DNA of 40,570 nt from positions 1-40,570 of the forward strand of contig CACWWI010000001.1 in NCBI GenBank assembly GCA_902764575.1. The letters are read 5' to 3'. The translations under genes and the position numbers were made by a program. Positions 1 through 6,521 of this stretch are shown piece by piece. Each line of letters starts with the position of its first letter. Position 1 is the first letter of the stretch. The notes under the pieces were generated by a model. That model was not told where the DNA came from. It did not search any database and saw only the letters and a list, made by a program, of their open reading frames with translations. Source of the stretch: an uncultured Coriobacteriaceae bacterium. GTDB taxonomy: Bacteria; Actinomycetota; Coriobacteriia; Coriobacteriales; Eggerthellaceae.

Positions 1-74
1 ATTATTGCAACTGAGGCTCACGTCTACCCTGGCGAAAACAGGCCTCTATATTGAAATGCGAATTATTCACAAAA

Positions 75-107
75 TTGCGAATTGTTCAATAATAATTATT
101 ATCTTTG
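75..107 (+). promoter_or_regulatory. Bacteroidetes-type promoter of higB
   Basis: The -7 element TATCTTTG (100-107) fits the Bacteroidetes consensus TAnnTTTG, and TTG triplets at 75-77 and 82-84 could serve as the -33 element. The HigB start codon follows at 120, giving a very short leader without a Shine-Dalgarno sequence, as is common in Bacteroidetes. This promoter type is not expected in an actinobacterium and marks the segment as imported. The exact -33 box is uncertain. Confidence 0.6.
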
Positions 108-119
108 CATCAGGAACAT

Positions 120-437
120 ATGTTTATTGAATTTGAGGACAAGGCTTTGGAGGATCTTTTCACAACGGGAAGTACAAGTGACAACAGGTACAAAAAGTTG
201 CCAAAGGATATTGTAAAGCGTTATGTCAAGGTGGTAAACTATTTAAGGGCTGCAGTACGTATAGAGAACCTGTACCTTATTAAATCGTTGCACTATGAGA
301 AAAAGGAAGGTAATCTTAAGGGTGTTGATGCCGTATGGATAAATGATAAGTACCGCTTGCTATTCAAAACATCTCCTGATGAAAGCGGCATTATTGTGAA
401 TGCATTATTATTAGAAATCTCCAAGCACTATGAGTAA
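120..437 (+). CDS. higB: HigB-like toxin (RelE/ParE superfamily mRNA interferase)
   Basis: A 105-residue protein that reads like Bacteroidetes HigB: an N-terminal MFIEFEDKALEDL strand-helix start, a central basic helix (KKLPKDIVKRYVKVVNYL), the ENLYLIKSLHYE segment, the WINDKYRLLFK strand, and an ending LLLEISKHYE that matches the family's usual ELSNHY tail. HigB toxins cleave mRNA on the ribosome and are neutralised by HigA, which is encoded here by the next gene, overlapping by 8 bases. The start at 120 is preferred over a TTG at 105 because the promoter -7 box covers that TTG. The gene is AT-rich, unlike the rest of the window. The family call is good; whether it is an active toxin is untested. 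Confidence 0.85.
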   Translation: MFIEFEDKALEDLFTTGSTSDNRYKKLPKDIVKRYVKVVNYLRAAVRIENLYLIKSLHYEKKEGNLKGVDAVWINDKYRLLFKTSPDESGIIVNALLLEISKHYE

Positions 438-1209
438 TACAGAACAAAAGCCATTCATTGCCACCCATCCCGGTGAACTGATAAGGGATGAACTTAGGGC
501 CAGGGGACTGACCCAGAAGCGGCTGGCGGAGATGACCGGGATCAAGGCGTCGGTGATAAGCGAGACCATTACCGGCAAGCGTGCGGTGTCGCTGAATATG
601 GCCGTTGCTCTTGAGAAGGCTTTGGGTATTCCTGCTCCAACGCGGCAAATCGGAATTTGTGGGGATGATCACGTGAAAATAGAAAAGGACGAAATAACAA
701 TCCGGGATTTTACTGAAACGGATCTTTCGCTCATGTTTCAATGGTTGACAGATCAGAGAGTGCTTGAATACTACGAAGGCCGCGATGTCAAATTTACGAT
801 GGATACCTTGTCTGCACATTTTTTGGAAGCAATTCCCGATGGGTTCAGAATGATCATCGAGTATCAGAAATCCCCCATCGGGTATGCGCAGGCATATCAA
901 TTGAGCGGAGAATTGTTCGATGAATATGACTATCCTGACGATGGACATATCGTGTATGCCATGGATCAGTTTATCGGTGAGCCGAAATACTGGAGCAAGG
1001 GAATAGGTTCATCTTTTTTGAAAATGATGGCTTCTCATCTGAAAGAAAACATGGCAGCTCAGCGAGTTCTTCTTGATCCGCACCAGGATAATAAAAGAGC
1101 TATTAGGGCATACGAGAAAGCCGGGTTTAAAATCATTAAACCACTTCCGAAACATGAGCTGTTTGAGGGAGAAAAAGTGGATTGCTGGCTGATGGAATTA
1201 GCACTGTAA
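430..1209 (+). CDS. HigA antitoxin N-terminus fused to AAC(6')-type aminoglycoside acetyltransferase
   Basis: A 259-residue fusion. Residues ~12-70 are a HigA/Xre-type helix-turn-helix (HPGELIRDELRARGLTQKRL, then SVISETITGKR), ending at ALGIPA where ordinary HigA continues for ~25 more residues. From ~84 on it is a GNAT domain closely resembling the acetyltransferase half of AAC(6')-Ie/APH(2'') and AAC(6')-Im: WLTDQRVLEYYEGRD, then VYAMDQFIGEPKYWSKGIG (acetyl-CoA loop region), LDPHQDNKRAIRAYEKAGF and the closing DCWLMEL. Such enzymes acetylate the 6'-amino group of aminoglycosides. A GTG at 673-675 (codon 82), preceded by GGGGATG, could start the acetyltransferase alone. The HigA part sits 3' of HigB with an 8-base overlap, so the promoter and autoregulation of the toxin-antitoxin pair probably drive the resistance domain. 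AT-rich and surely transferred. Confidence 0.88.
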   Translation: MSNTEQKPFIATHPGELIRDELRARGLTQKRLAEMTGIKASVISETITGKRAVSLNMAVALEKALGIPAPTRQIGICGDDHVKIEKDEITIRDFTETDLSLMFQWLTDQRVLEYYEGRDVKFTMDTLSAHFLEAIPDGFRMIIEYQKSPIGYAQAYQLSGELFDEYDYPDDGHIVYAMDQFIGEPKYWSKGIGSSFLKMMASHLKENMAAQRVLLDPHQDNKRAIRAYEKAGFKIIKPLPKHELFEGEKVDCWLMELAL

Positions 1210-1232
1210 ATTCAAGTTTCCGCAGGTAGACC

Positions 1233-1425
1233 GCAATACTCCCCATATCGGAAAGCAATACTCCCCATGTCGGCCGGAAGGAAAGGAAATCGGGCTGGAA
1301 CTCACTCCACCATGATGGAGCCGCAAAACCGCAGGTCAGGGGCAATACTCCCCATGTCGGGCAAAATACTCCCCATAAGTGAGTTCCAACTGGAACTCAC
1401 CCCGCTGAGTTCCAAGTGAGTTCCA
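1233..1425. repeat. Repeat cluster, probable mobile-element end (region 1210-1620)
   Basis: The 411 bases between 1209 and 1621 hold no convincing gene. They carry four copies of GCAATACTCCCCATGTCGG or close variants (1233-1251, 1255-1273, 1342-1360, and the shorter 1365-1376). There are also five copies, in both orientations, of TGGAACTCAC / TGAGTTCCA (1296-1305, 1379-1388, 1391-1400, 1406-1414, 1417-1425). Two of them form a perfect 10+2+10 inverted repeat at 1379-1400. CCGCAGGT occurs twice (near 1220 and 1329). Clusters of short repeated sites are known at the ends of IS21-family elements, where the transposase binds, but no transposase is present, so this would be a remnant. Identity is inference; the repeats themselves are seen. 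Confidence 0.6.
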
Positions 1426-1620
1426 ACAGAACAGCCTGAATGTAAATACTCACCTATAACGAGACGACACGCGTGGCACGAGGCGACACGAAACGTCACG
1501 AGAAAGAAGAATCGGGCAGCGTAGGAATCATTGAGTGGGAATAGCCCACGGAGTAGCACCGCTTAGCTTCTCTTGGCATCGTTTGCCACGGTTTGGCACC
1601 AGGCGCACGCTTGCAGAACA

Positions 1621-2178
1621 TTAAGCCGATTGCAGGCTGCTCCAACGGGGGTGAACGGCGTCGAGAACCGCCTCGATTGTTGCTTCGAAATCCGATTCGA
1701 TTATCGTGACCTTCTCGTTGCATTTCGCGAAAGCGTCGATGCAGCGTCGATTGTCTTCCCTCAATTCGCCGAGCGTGCAGCCGGAGTCTTCCAGCCTCGC
1801 CTCGACGGCACAGGCGTATTCTTCTATCTCGCCGATATGGGCATCGATGTAGGCATCTGACATTGCCAGGCAGACGAACTCGATAGACCTGAGGTATTCT
1901 TCCTCGAAATCCCCTCGCCAGTCGGGCGGGATGTAGCAGCCCTCGATGACAAGATTCTGTCTGTTCTCGATGGCGGTCTTCACCATCTCGCGCACGATTG
2001 GCCAAAGGTATTCCGTGATCGCTTCGTCATCCTCTGGCGTAAGGTCGGTGTTTCCGCTGCGGATGAGCCCCATCTTCAAGTGATCGATTGAGAAGTAGGG
2101 AAAGGCGTACTTCTCGAGAATGCGCTGTGCGAGGACCGTCTTTCCCACATGCGATGCCCCGGTGATGAGGACGATCAT
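1621..2178 (-). CDS. P-loop kinase-like NTPase
   Basis: A 185-residue small nucleotide-binding protein. It starts at once with a Walker A motif, GASHVGKT (residues ~7-14), followed by the YFSIDHLKMGL segment typical of nucleoside/2-phosphoglycerate kinase-like proteins (acceptor-substrate region) and VIEGCYIPPDW, a strand with the second acidic residue. No lid or substrate motif allows a firm substrate. The start codon at 2178 has AAAGGTAG just upstream. It lies 4 bases after the Fic gene, so the two are co-transcribed and probably translationally coupled. Such a pairing might mean that the kinase modifies or reverses the effect of the Fic enzyme, or that both form a conflict-type module; that is inference. 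Confidence 0.75.
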   Translation of the reverse strand: MIVLITGASHVGKTVLAQRILEKYAFPYFSIDHLKMGLIRSGNTDLTPEDDEAITEYLWPIVREMVKTAIENRQNLVIEGCYIPPDWRGDFEEEYLRSIEFVCLAMSDAYIDAHIGEIEEYACAVEARLEDSGCTLGELREDNRRCIDAFAKCNEKVTIIESDFEATIEAVLDAVHPRWSSLQSA

Positions 2179-2182
2179 GGCG

Positions 2183-3232
2183 CTACCTTTCAACGCGTCT
2201 ATAGGTGGTTGCGCGAGCCGCGCCCACCTTTTCGATGATGCCTTCCGACTGCAGCTTCTGCAAGACACGCTCAACAGTGCGTCTGCTGAGCGTTGGGTTG
2301 TCGTCGAGAATCCGGCGTTTGGTCGCCGTCCCGACGAGGTCTGCGAAGTAGGCCCGCAAGATGTCCTCGCCCTTGCCGCCCGAAGCCAGCAGCGCAACGC
2401 GCGCGTCGAGGTCGGCGTAGCACGCGGCCATAACGCCCAGCATGTAGGTGACAAACGGCGCGTAGTCACTCTCCCCTTTGGCCCATCCGGCGGAGCTCGC
2501 GGCCAGCGCCTCGTAGTAGGTCGCCTTCGTGCGCTCGATTTCGGCCTCGATTGACACATACTTGCCCACGTCGTAGCCGCTACGGTAGGTGAGCAGCAGC
2601 GTGATCAGGCGGCTCATGCGCCCGTTGCCGTCGCTGAAGGGGTGAATGCACACGAGGTCGAACACGAAGACGAGCGAAACGAGCAGCGGGTCGTAGGTGC
2701 CGTCCTTTGACCAGCGGCTGTATTCCTTGCAGATGCACTCGACTGCTCCCGGCGTTGCCACAACGCTCGTGGGCACGAAGCGCGCCACCATGCGACCGTC
2801 CGCGGCGCGCTCCGCGATGATGTTGTCGGAGTCCTTCCAACGCCCTGCGAACGAGACGTCGCAGAAACGGTAGAGGTCGCGGTGGAGCTGCAGGATGACG
2901 CCCGGGGTCACGGGGATGCTGTCGTGGCTTTCGTGAATCATGTCCAGTACGTAGCGGTACCCGGCAATCTCGCGCTCGTCGCGGTTCATGGGCTCGATTT
3001 TGCGCTGCATCAACTCACGCAGGCGCATCTCAGAGGTCGAGATGTTCTCGATTCGGTTCGACGCGCCCGTGCTCTGGATCTTCGCAACCTCGCAAAGCTT
3101 CTCCAGTGCCGCGGGCTGCAGCGACTTGTAGAGCTCCTGCCTGCCGCGGTGCTCGCGCACGTTTCCGAGGGCAGACACAACATCCGGTGTAATGAGGCTA
3201 TCGAGGACCTTTCCGTATTCAAATTGGGCCAC
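2183..3232 (-). CDS. Fic-family AMP transferase with N-terminal inhibitory helix and C-terminal winged helix
   Basis: A 349-residue Fic/DOC protein. The catalytic motif HPFSDGNGRMSR (residues ~198-209) is complete, with the histidine, acidic residue and Asn-Gly-Arg that bind ATP. Near residue 60 lies SNRIEN, which fits the autoinhibitory (S/T)xxxE(G/N) helix, so this is a class II (self-inhibited) Fic protein. The last ~60 residues (NPTLSRRTVERVLQKL...GIIEKVG) form a winged helix, usual in regulatory Fic proteins. Fic enzymes transfer AMP, or other nucleotide parts, to Ser/Thr/Tyr of target proteins. Translation probably starts at GTG 3232; AAAGGTGG lies ~16 bases upstream, farther than ideal, so the start is somewhat uncertain. 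The winged helix and palindromic upstream region suggest self-repression. Confidence 0.9.
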   Translation of the reverse strand: MAQFEYGKVLDSLITPDVVSALGNVREHRGRQELYKSLQPAALEKLCEVAKIQSTGASNRIENISTSEMRLRELMQRKIEPMNRDEREIAGYRYVLDMIHESHDSIPVTPGVILQLHRDLYRFCDVSFAGRWKDSDNIIAERAADGRMVARFVPTSVVATPGAVECICKEYSRWSKDGTYDPLLVSLVFVFDLVCIHPFSDGNGRMSRLITLLLTYRSGYDVGKYVSIEAEIERTKATYYEALAASSAGWAKGESDYAPFVTYMLGVMAACYADLDARVALLASGGKGEDILRAYFADLVGTATKRRILDDNPTLSRRTVERVLQKLQSEGIIEKVGAARATTYRRVER

Positions 3233-3260
3233 CTGGGTATCTTCGCCACCACCTTTAATC

Positions 3261-3318
3261 TATCTTAGCCATATTAGCAATTTTTGGCTAGTATACATTA
3301 TGGTTGGCTAAGATACAA
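3261..3318 (-). promoter_or_regulatory. Promoter and palindromic operator of the fic-kinase operon
   Basis: On the minus strand a -35 TTGTAT (3318-3313) and a -10 TATACT (3295-3290) are 17 bases apart. A perfect 11-base inverted repeat, TATCTTAGCCA (3261-3271) and TGGCTAAGATA (3305-3315), brackets the promoter, and a third half-site TTGGCTA lies at 3284-3290. The right arm covers the -35 box and the middle site touches the -10 box, so a bound protein would block RNA polymerase. The Fic protein's own winged helix is the obvious candidate. This patch is clearly more AT-rich than its surroundings. Confidence 0.6.
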
Positions 3319-3345
3319 GGACCCCATTAGAAGCCGCTGATACTT

Positions 3346-3410
3346 AAAACCGATGCAACCTGTACTCACCTCTCAAAACCGAGTAATACTCCCCATCACT
3401 GACCTGCGGC
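3346..3410. repeat. Intergenic repeat, copy 1 (~65 bp)
   Basis: This segment aligns along its whole length with 10907-10972, with a few substitutions and short indels. Shared blocks are AAAACCGA, TGTACTCAC, TCTC-AAA, ATACT-CCCC and GACCTGC. It also contains one ATACTCCCCAT block like those clustered at 1233-1376, and GACCTGCGG, the reverse complement of a block at 1329-1337. It lies between the 5' end of fic and the 3' end of a flavoprotein gene. It may be a small mobile or element-end derived repeat; function unknown. Confidence 0.65.
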
Positions 3411-3451
3411 GGGTTCACCACCATGTCGACGTTTGCGTTCATGTTCATCTA

Positions 3452-4138
3452 CTAAATCATCTCGCCATTGGCAATGGCCGTGTACATCTCCTCCGGGATC
3501 ATGGGAATGGCGAGTTTCTCCATGAGCTCGTCGGGTACCGAGTAGCTCTCCGCATAGTGCCGCCCCGCTTCGCGCACGAGCTCCAGGAACGGGACGGTGA
3601 CCTCGGCCGCCTCCGGCACGTTGAACATGGGCGCCTCGGGCACGGTCAGCATGAAGAGGTCATGCGGAATCATCAGCTCGAACTCGCGGCGCAGCGGCTC
3701 GTAGTTGTTCGTCACGCTCGGGAACCCGCAGCCGCTGATGACCACGGTGCGGATGCGCGAGAAGTCCACCGGGCCGGTGTGCTCGTAGCGGTCGCCCACC
3801 TTGCGCATCGCCATGGTGGACAGCGGCATCGTGCGGTCGAAGAACGCCTTCAGGGGCGCTGGCATCCCGTAGCAGTACAGCGGGAAGCTGAAGATGACCA
3901 CATCGGCGTCGAGGTATTTCTGGAGCAAGCCGGCCATATCGTCGTTGTGGATGCACTCGCCGCCGTTCTTCTTGCAGCTGAAACAGCCGCGGCAGAACTC
4001 GATATGCTGCTTCATGATGTCCACGTGCTCCACCTCGTGCTCGGCGACGCCGCATATCCCCTCCAGGAACGCACGTGTCATGTGCATGGTGTCGCTTCTC
4101 TCGCCCTTCGGCGAACCGTTGATGACCAGAATCTTCAT
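3452..4138 (-). CDS. Flavodoxin-fold NAD(P)H-dependent oxidoreductase
   Basis: A 228-residue protein of the FMN-reductase / NADPH-quinone reductase group. The N-terminus KILVINGSPKGERSDT is the FMN-phosphate loop. Next comes the cysteine segment CRGCFSCKKNGGECIHNDDM (~residues 49-68), typical of iron-sulfur flavoproteins and related reductases, then DADVVIFSFPLYCYGMPAPLKAFFDR, the second flavin-contact loop. The role is probably electron transfer to a quinone, nitro compound or small electrophile. The start at 4138 has GAGGAA upstream. It is transcribed divergently from the esterase gene at 4292, with palindromes between the two, so both may answer to the same regulator. The specific substrate is unknown. 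Confidence 0.85.
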   Translation of the reverse strand: MKILVINGSPKGERSDTMHMTRAFLEGICGVAEHEVEHVDIMKQHIEFCRGCFSCKKNGGECIHNDDMAGLLQKYLDADVVIFSFPLYCYGMPAPLKAFFDRTMPLSTMAMRKVGDRYEHTGPVDFSRIRTVVISGCGFPSVTNNYEPLRREFELMIPHDLFMLTVPEAPMFNVPEAAEVTVPFLELVREAGRHYAESYSVPDELMEKLAIPMIPEEMYTAIANGEMI

Positions 4139-4221
4139 GGTGGTGTTCCTCGTTATCCCTCTACGATTGCCTTTCTTGCTGTTGGGCAACTCCATGTTTT
4201 TCGCTGCCATGCAATTGTCAC

Positions 4222-4256
4222 TTGTCACGTTCATATTATTGCGCAATAATTATTGC
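4222..4256 (+). promoter_or_regulatory. Promoter with overlapping palindromic operator for the esterase homologue
   Basis: A -35 TTGTCA (4222-4227) and -10 AATAAT (4245-4250) are spaced by 17 bases. Two perfect overlapping palindromes cover the -10 region: ATTATTGCGCAATAAT (4235-4250) and GCAATAATTATTGC (4243-4256). This arrangement fits repression by a dimeric regulator of TetR or MarR type. A TetR gene lies downstream at 5769, and the flavoprotein at 3452-4138 runs the other way from the same region. Which regulator binds is inference. Confidence 0.6.
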
Positions 4257-4291
4257 ATTACAAGTGTTACCTTTTGTTTCCAGGAGACGCA

Positions 4292-5590
4292 ATGGCGCAT
4301 CAGCAGAACGCAGCGGGTAAGAAAACGCACCGCGCCCGCTGGATCGTACTTGGCGCGGTGGTCGTGCTCGCGGTCGTTGCGGGTGCGTTCTCCCACTTCG
4401 GCGGCTTCGGCACGGGACCGAGCGCTGATCCCGACGAGCTTGCCGCCTACGCGCAGGGCGTGGATGACATTGCCGTTCCCGACGGCGTGAAGGTCGTTGC
4501 GCTCGGCGAGGCGACGCACGGCAATTCCGAGTTCCAGCAGCTCAAGCTTGATGTCTTCAAAGTGCTCGTAGAGAAATACGGCGTACGCGCTTTCGCGCTG
4601 GAAGGCGATTTCGGTGGGTGTGAGGTGGTGAACCGCTACATCCACGGCGGGTCGGATACCTCCCAAGGAGCGGTCGCATCGATTGGCTGTGACGAGGCGA
4701 CAGCTGCAATCGGCTTCACCATCTACCGCACCGACGAGATGGCAAATCTCGTCGCGTGGATGCGCGCGTACAACGAAACCGCAGCACCCGGCGAAGACCT
4801 GCGCTTCTATGGTTTCGACATGCAGAGGGGTGCACACAACCTGGCCTATCTGATCGAAGCGTGCAAGAACCACGGCGTGGATGTAGCGCGCCTTCATTCC
4901 CTTACCAGTGGTGAAGATTGGTCGGATGCGTACTCTTGGGACGAAAGGATTGCAATCATCTCTGCCGTCAGACAGGAGCTTGCCGATGCCGGCGCCTCCA
5001 CGCACGAACTCCACTTCGCCGACGTGCTGCTGCAGCACTGCACGTACTACCAGGCCATGGAGACCGAATCGAGCGGCGATTCCAGCTTGCGTCGGGATGC
5101 GATGATGGCGGACAACATCCAATGGATTTCCGAGCAAGAACAGGCGCTCGGCCACGGCATGGTCTTCGTCTCCGCCCACAATGGGCACGTGGCAAAGACG
5201 AGCTACGAATCAATGGGCAATTTCCTGGCACACGATTTCGGCGAAAGCTACTACGTCATCGGCACGGACTTCTACCACACGACGTGCAACATGCCCTTCA
5301 TGAACAGCCGTTTCGATTTCGGTTTCTATTCCTACGACCCGCTGGCGAAGGCCGCGAAGACTGCAGGGCTCGATGTCTGCTGGCTGGACTTCTCGAAGGT
5401 CCCCGCAGATTCGGAGTTAGGAAAGGCCTGTTCATCCTACATGTACATGGGCAGCCTGGGCGAGGGTTATTCGCCGCTCATGCTCGTGCTGCCGATGGCA
5501 TATCGGGTGTACCAATGTCCCTCGATCTGGTACGACAGCCTGATCCTGGTCTCAGAGGCAACCCCTATCAGCCCAAAGCCGGCTTGGTAA
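4292..5590 (+). CDS. Membrane-anchored erythromycin-esterase family protein
   Basis: A 432-residue member of the erythromycin esterase (EreA/EreB-like) family. Residues ~16-36 form one hydrophobic segment after a short basic cytoplasmic tail, so the catalytic domain is probably outside the membrane; known Ere enzymes are cytosolic. The domain has GEATHG with E73 and H76, E104 in FALEGDF, and SAHNGHVAK further on. The spacing of E73, H76 and E104 equals that of the active-site residues of EreB as I recall them (E43, H46, E74). Family members open macrolide lactone rings, but many homologues have other ester or lactone substrates. The start at 4292 was chosen over 4253 because AGGAG precedes it by five bases and the earlier ATG falls in the operator. 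The final ~40 residues diverge from what the family usually shows. Confidence 0.8.
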   Translation: MAHQQNAAGKKTHRARWIVLGAVVVLAVVAGAFSHFGGFGTGPSADPDELAAYAQGVDDIAVPDGVKVVALGEATHGNSEFQQLKLDVFKVLVEKYGVRAFALEGDFGGCEVVNRYIHGGSDTSQGAVASIGCDEATAAIGFTIYRTDEMANLVAWMRAYNETAAPGEDLRFYGFDMQRGAHNLAYLIEACKNHGVDVARLHSLTSGEDWSDAYSWDERIAIISAVRQELADAGASTHELHFADVLLQHCTYYQAMETESSGDSSLRRDAMMADNIQWISEQEQALGHGMVFVSAHNGHVAKTSYESMGNFLAHDFGESYYVIGTDFYHTTCNMPFMNSRFDFGFYSYDPLAKAAKTAGLDVCWLDFSKVPADSELGKACSSYMYMGSLGEGYSPLMLVLPMAYRVYQCPSIWYDSLILVSEATPISPKPAW

Positions 5591-5768
5591 CCACCACGGA
5601 AAGGCAACTAACATGCTGAGCTTCTGACTGGTAGGACGCGGCTGCGCACGATTCGAGGCCCTCAAGTTGCTCAAGCGCTCGGAACAGGGGGATGAGAATG
5701 CCCCAAGGCAGAACGGAAGATACAATAGTCGTTACATAACAGGTCAACGCAAACTGAAGGGGGCGCCG

Positions 5769-6410
5769 ATGCCACCGAAGCCGAAGTTTACGGAAGAGCA
5801 GATCGTCTCCACAGCGCTCGACATCGTCCGCGATGGCAGCGTAGGGGCCATCACGGCGCAGGAGATGAGCAAGCGGCTGGGCACCTCCACGCGCCCGATG
5901 TTCACCTACTTCGACACCGTCGAGGAGCTGCGGCAGGCGACGATCGATGCGGCATGGCGGCTCTACGACGAGCGCGTCCAGCAGGGCCTTTCGTTCACGC
6001 CGGCGTTCAAGGGCTTCGCCATGGCCTACATCCGCTTCGCCATCGAGGAGCCGAGTCTCTTCAGGTTGCTCTTCATGCGCAAGTCGGAGGCGACGAGCAT
6101 CGCCGAGTTCCTCGACAGAGAAGGACACCTCAACAAAGTGCTCGACGCCGTAACCGATACTTTCCACATCAGCCACGAACAGGCCATATGGCTCTACGAG
6201 AACATGTGGACTTACGCGCACGGCATCGCGGCTATGTGCGCAAGCGAGGCGATTGGATTCTCCGACGAGGAAATCGCGCAGAAACTCGGCGTAATCTGTC
6301 GCGGCCTGCTCATGACGCTTCACGCTCCTGCTGACGAGCGCACCGCCGTCATCCCCGGCCCCGATGTTGTCATATCTGGCAATGTCGAGGGTTACGCGAC
6401 CCTGGAATAG
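5769..6410 (+). CDS. TetR-family transcriptional regulator
   Basis: A 213-residue TetR/AcrR-type repressor. The N-terminal DNA-binding part is IVSTALDIVRDGSVGAITAQEMSKRLG then TSTRPMFTYFDTVEEL (helix-turn-helix, residues ~10-55); the rest is an all-helical ligand-binding domain resembling the WHG type. The start at 5769 follows CTGAAGGGGG. It lies 178 bases after the esterase homologue, on the same strand, and is the nearest candidate to bind the palindromes at 4235-4256. Its own upstream region (5591-5768) holds no gene and no clear operator. The ligand is unknown. Confidence 0.85.
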   Translation: MPPKPKFTEEQIVSTALDIVRDGSVGAITAQEMSKRLGTSTRPMFTYFDTVEELRQATIDAAWRLYDERVQQGLSFTPAFKGFAMAYIRFAIEEPSLFRLLFMRKSEATSIAEFLDREGHLNKVLDAVTDTFHISHEQAIWLYENMWTYAHGIAAMCASEAIGFSDEEIAQKLGVICRGLLMTLHAPADERTAVIPGPDVVISGNVEGYATLE

Positions 6411-6417
6411 CCACACC

Positions 6418-6480
6418 CTCATCGGCCGGGATTTCACCCGGGGCGAACGCCAGCGCATTTCTCTGGCGCGCGCCTACAAT
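6418..6480 (+). pseudogene. Possible remnant of an ABC transporter ATPase (signature region)
   Basis: Directly after the TetR stop, the frame beginning at 6418 reads LIGRDFTRGERQRISLARAY. GERQRISLARA is the C-terminal half of the ABC signature motif (usually LSGGERQRISLARA) seen in exporter-type ATPases. There is no start, no Walker motifs, and the frame soon leaves the match. Either a deletion left this scrap behind or it is a chance resemblance; the long exact match to a family motif favours a remnant. Confidence 0.4.
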
Positions 6481-6484
6481 GCGA

Positions 6485-6521
6485 TTCGATGCGTCAGCAC
6501 CTGAGCGATATAATGCTCGCA
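6485..6521 (+). promoter_or_regulatory. Promoter giving a probably leaderless antiporter mRNA
   Basis: A perfect -10 hexamer TATAAT (6509-6514) ends six bases before the ATG at 6521, which places transcription start at or next to the A of the start codon. A weak -35 (TTCGAT, 6485-6490) lies 18 bases upstream. No Shine-Dalgarno sequence precedes the ATG. Leaderless mRNAs are frequent in actinobacteria. Confidence 0.6.

Noticed and set aside
2120-2554. A 144-codon + strand frame opposite the Fic and kinase genes
   Set aside because: Antisense to the Fic C-terminus and the kinase start, both of which have clear motifs.
3353-4249. A 298-codon frame on the + strand
   Set aside because: Antisense to the flavoprotein gene at 3452-4138, which has complete FMN-binding motifs. 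Histidine-rich shadow.
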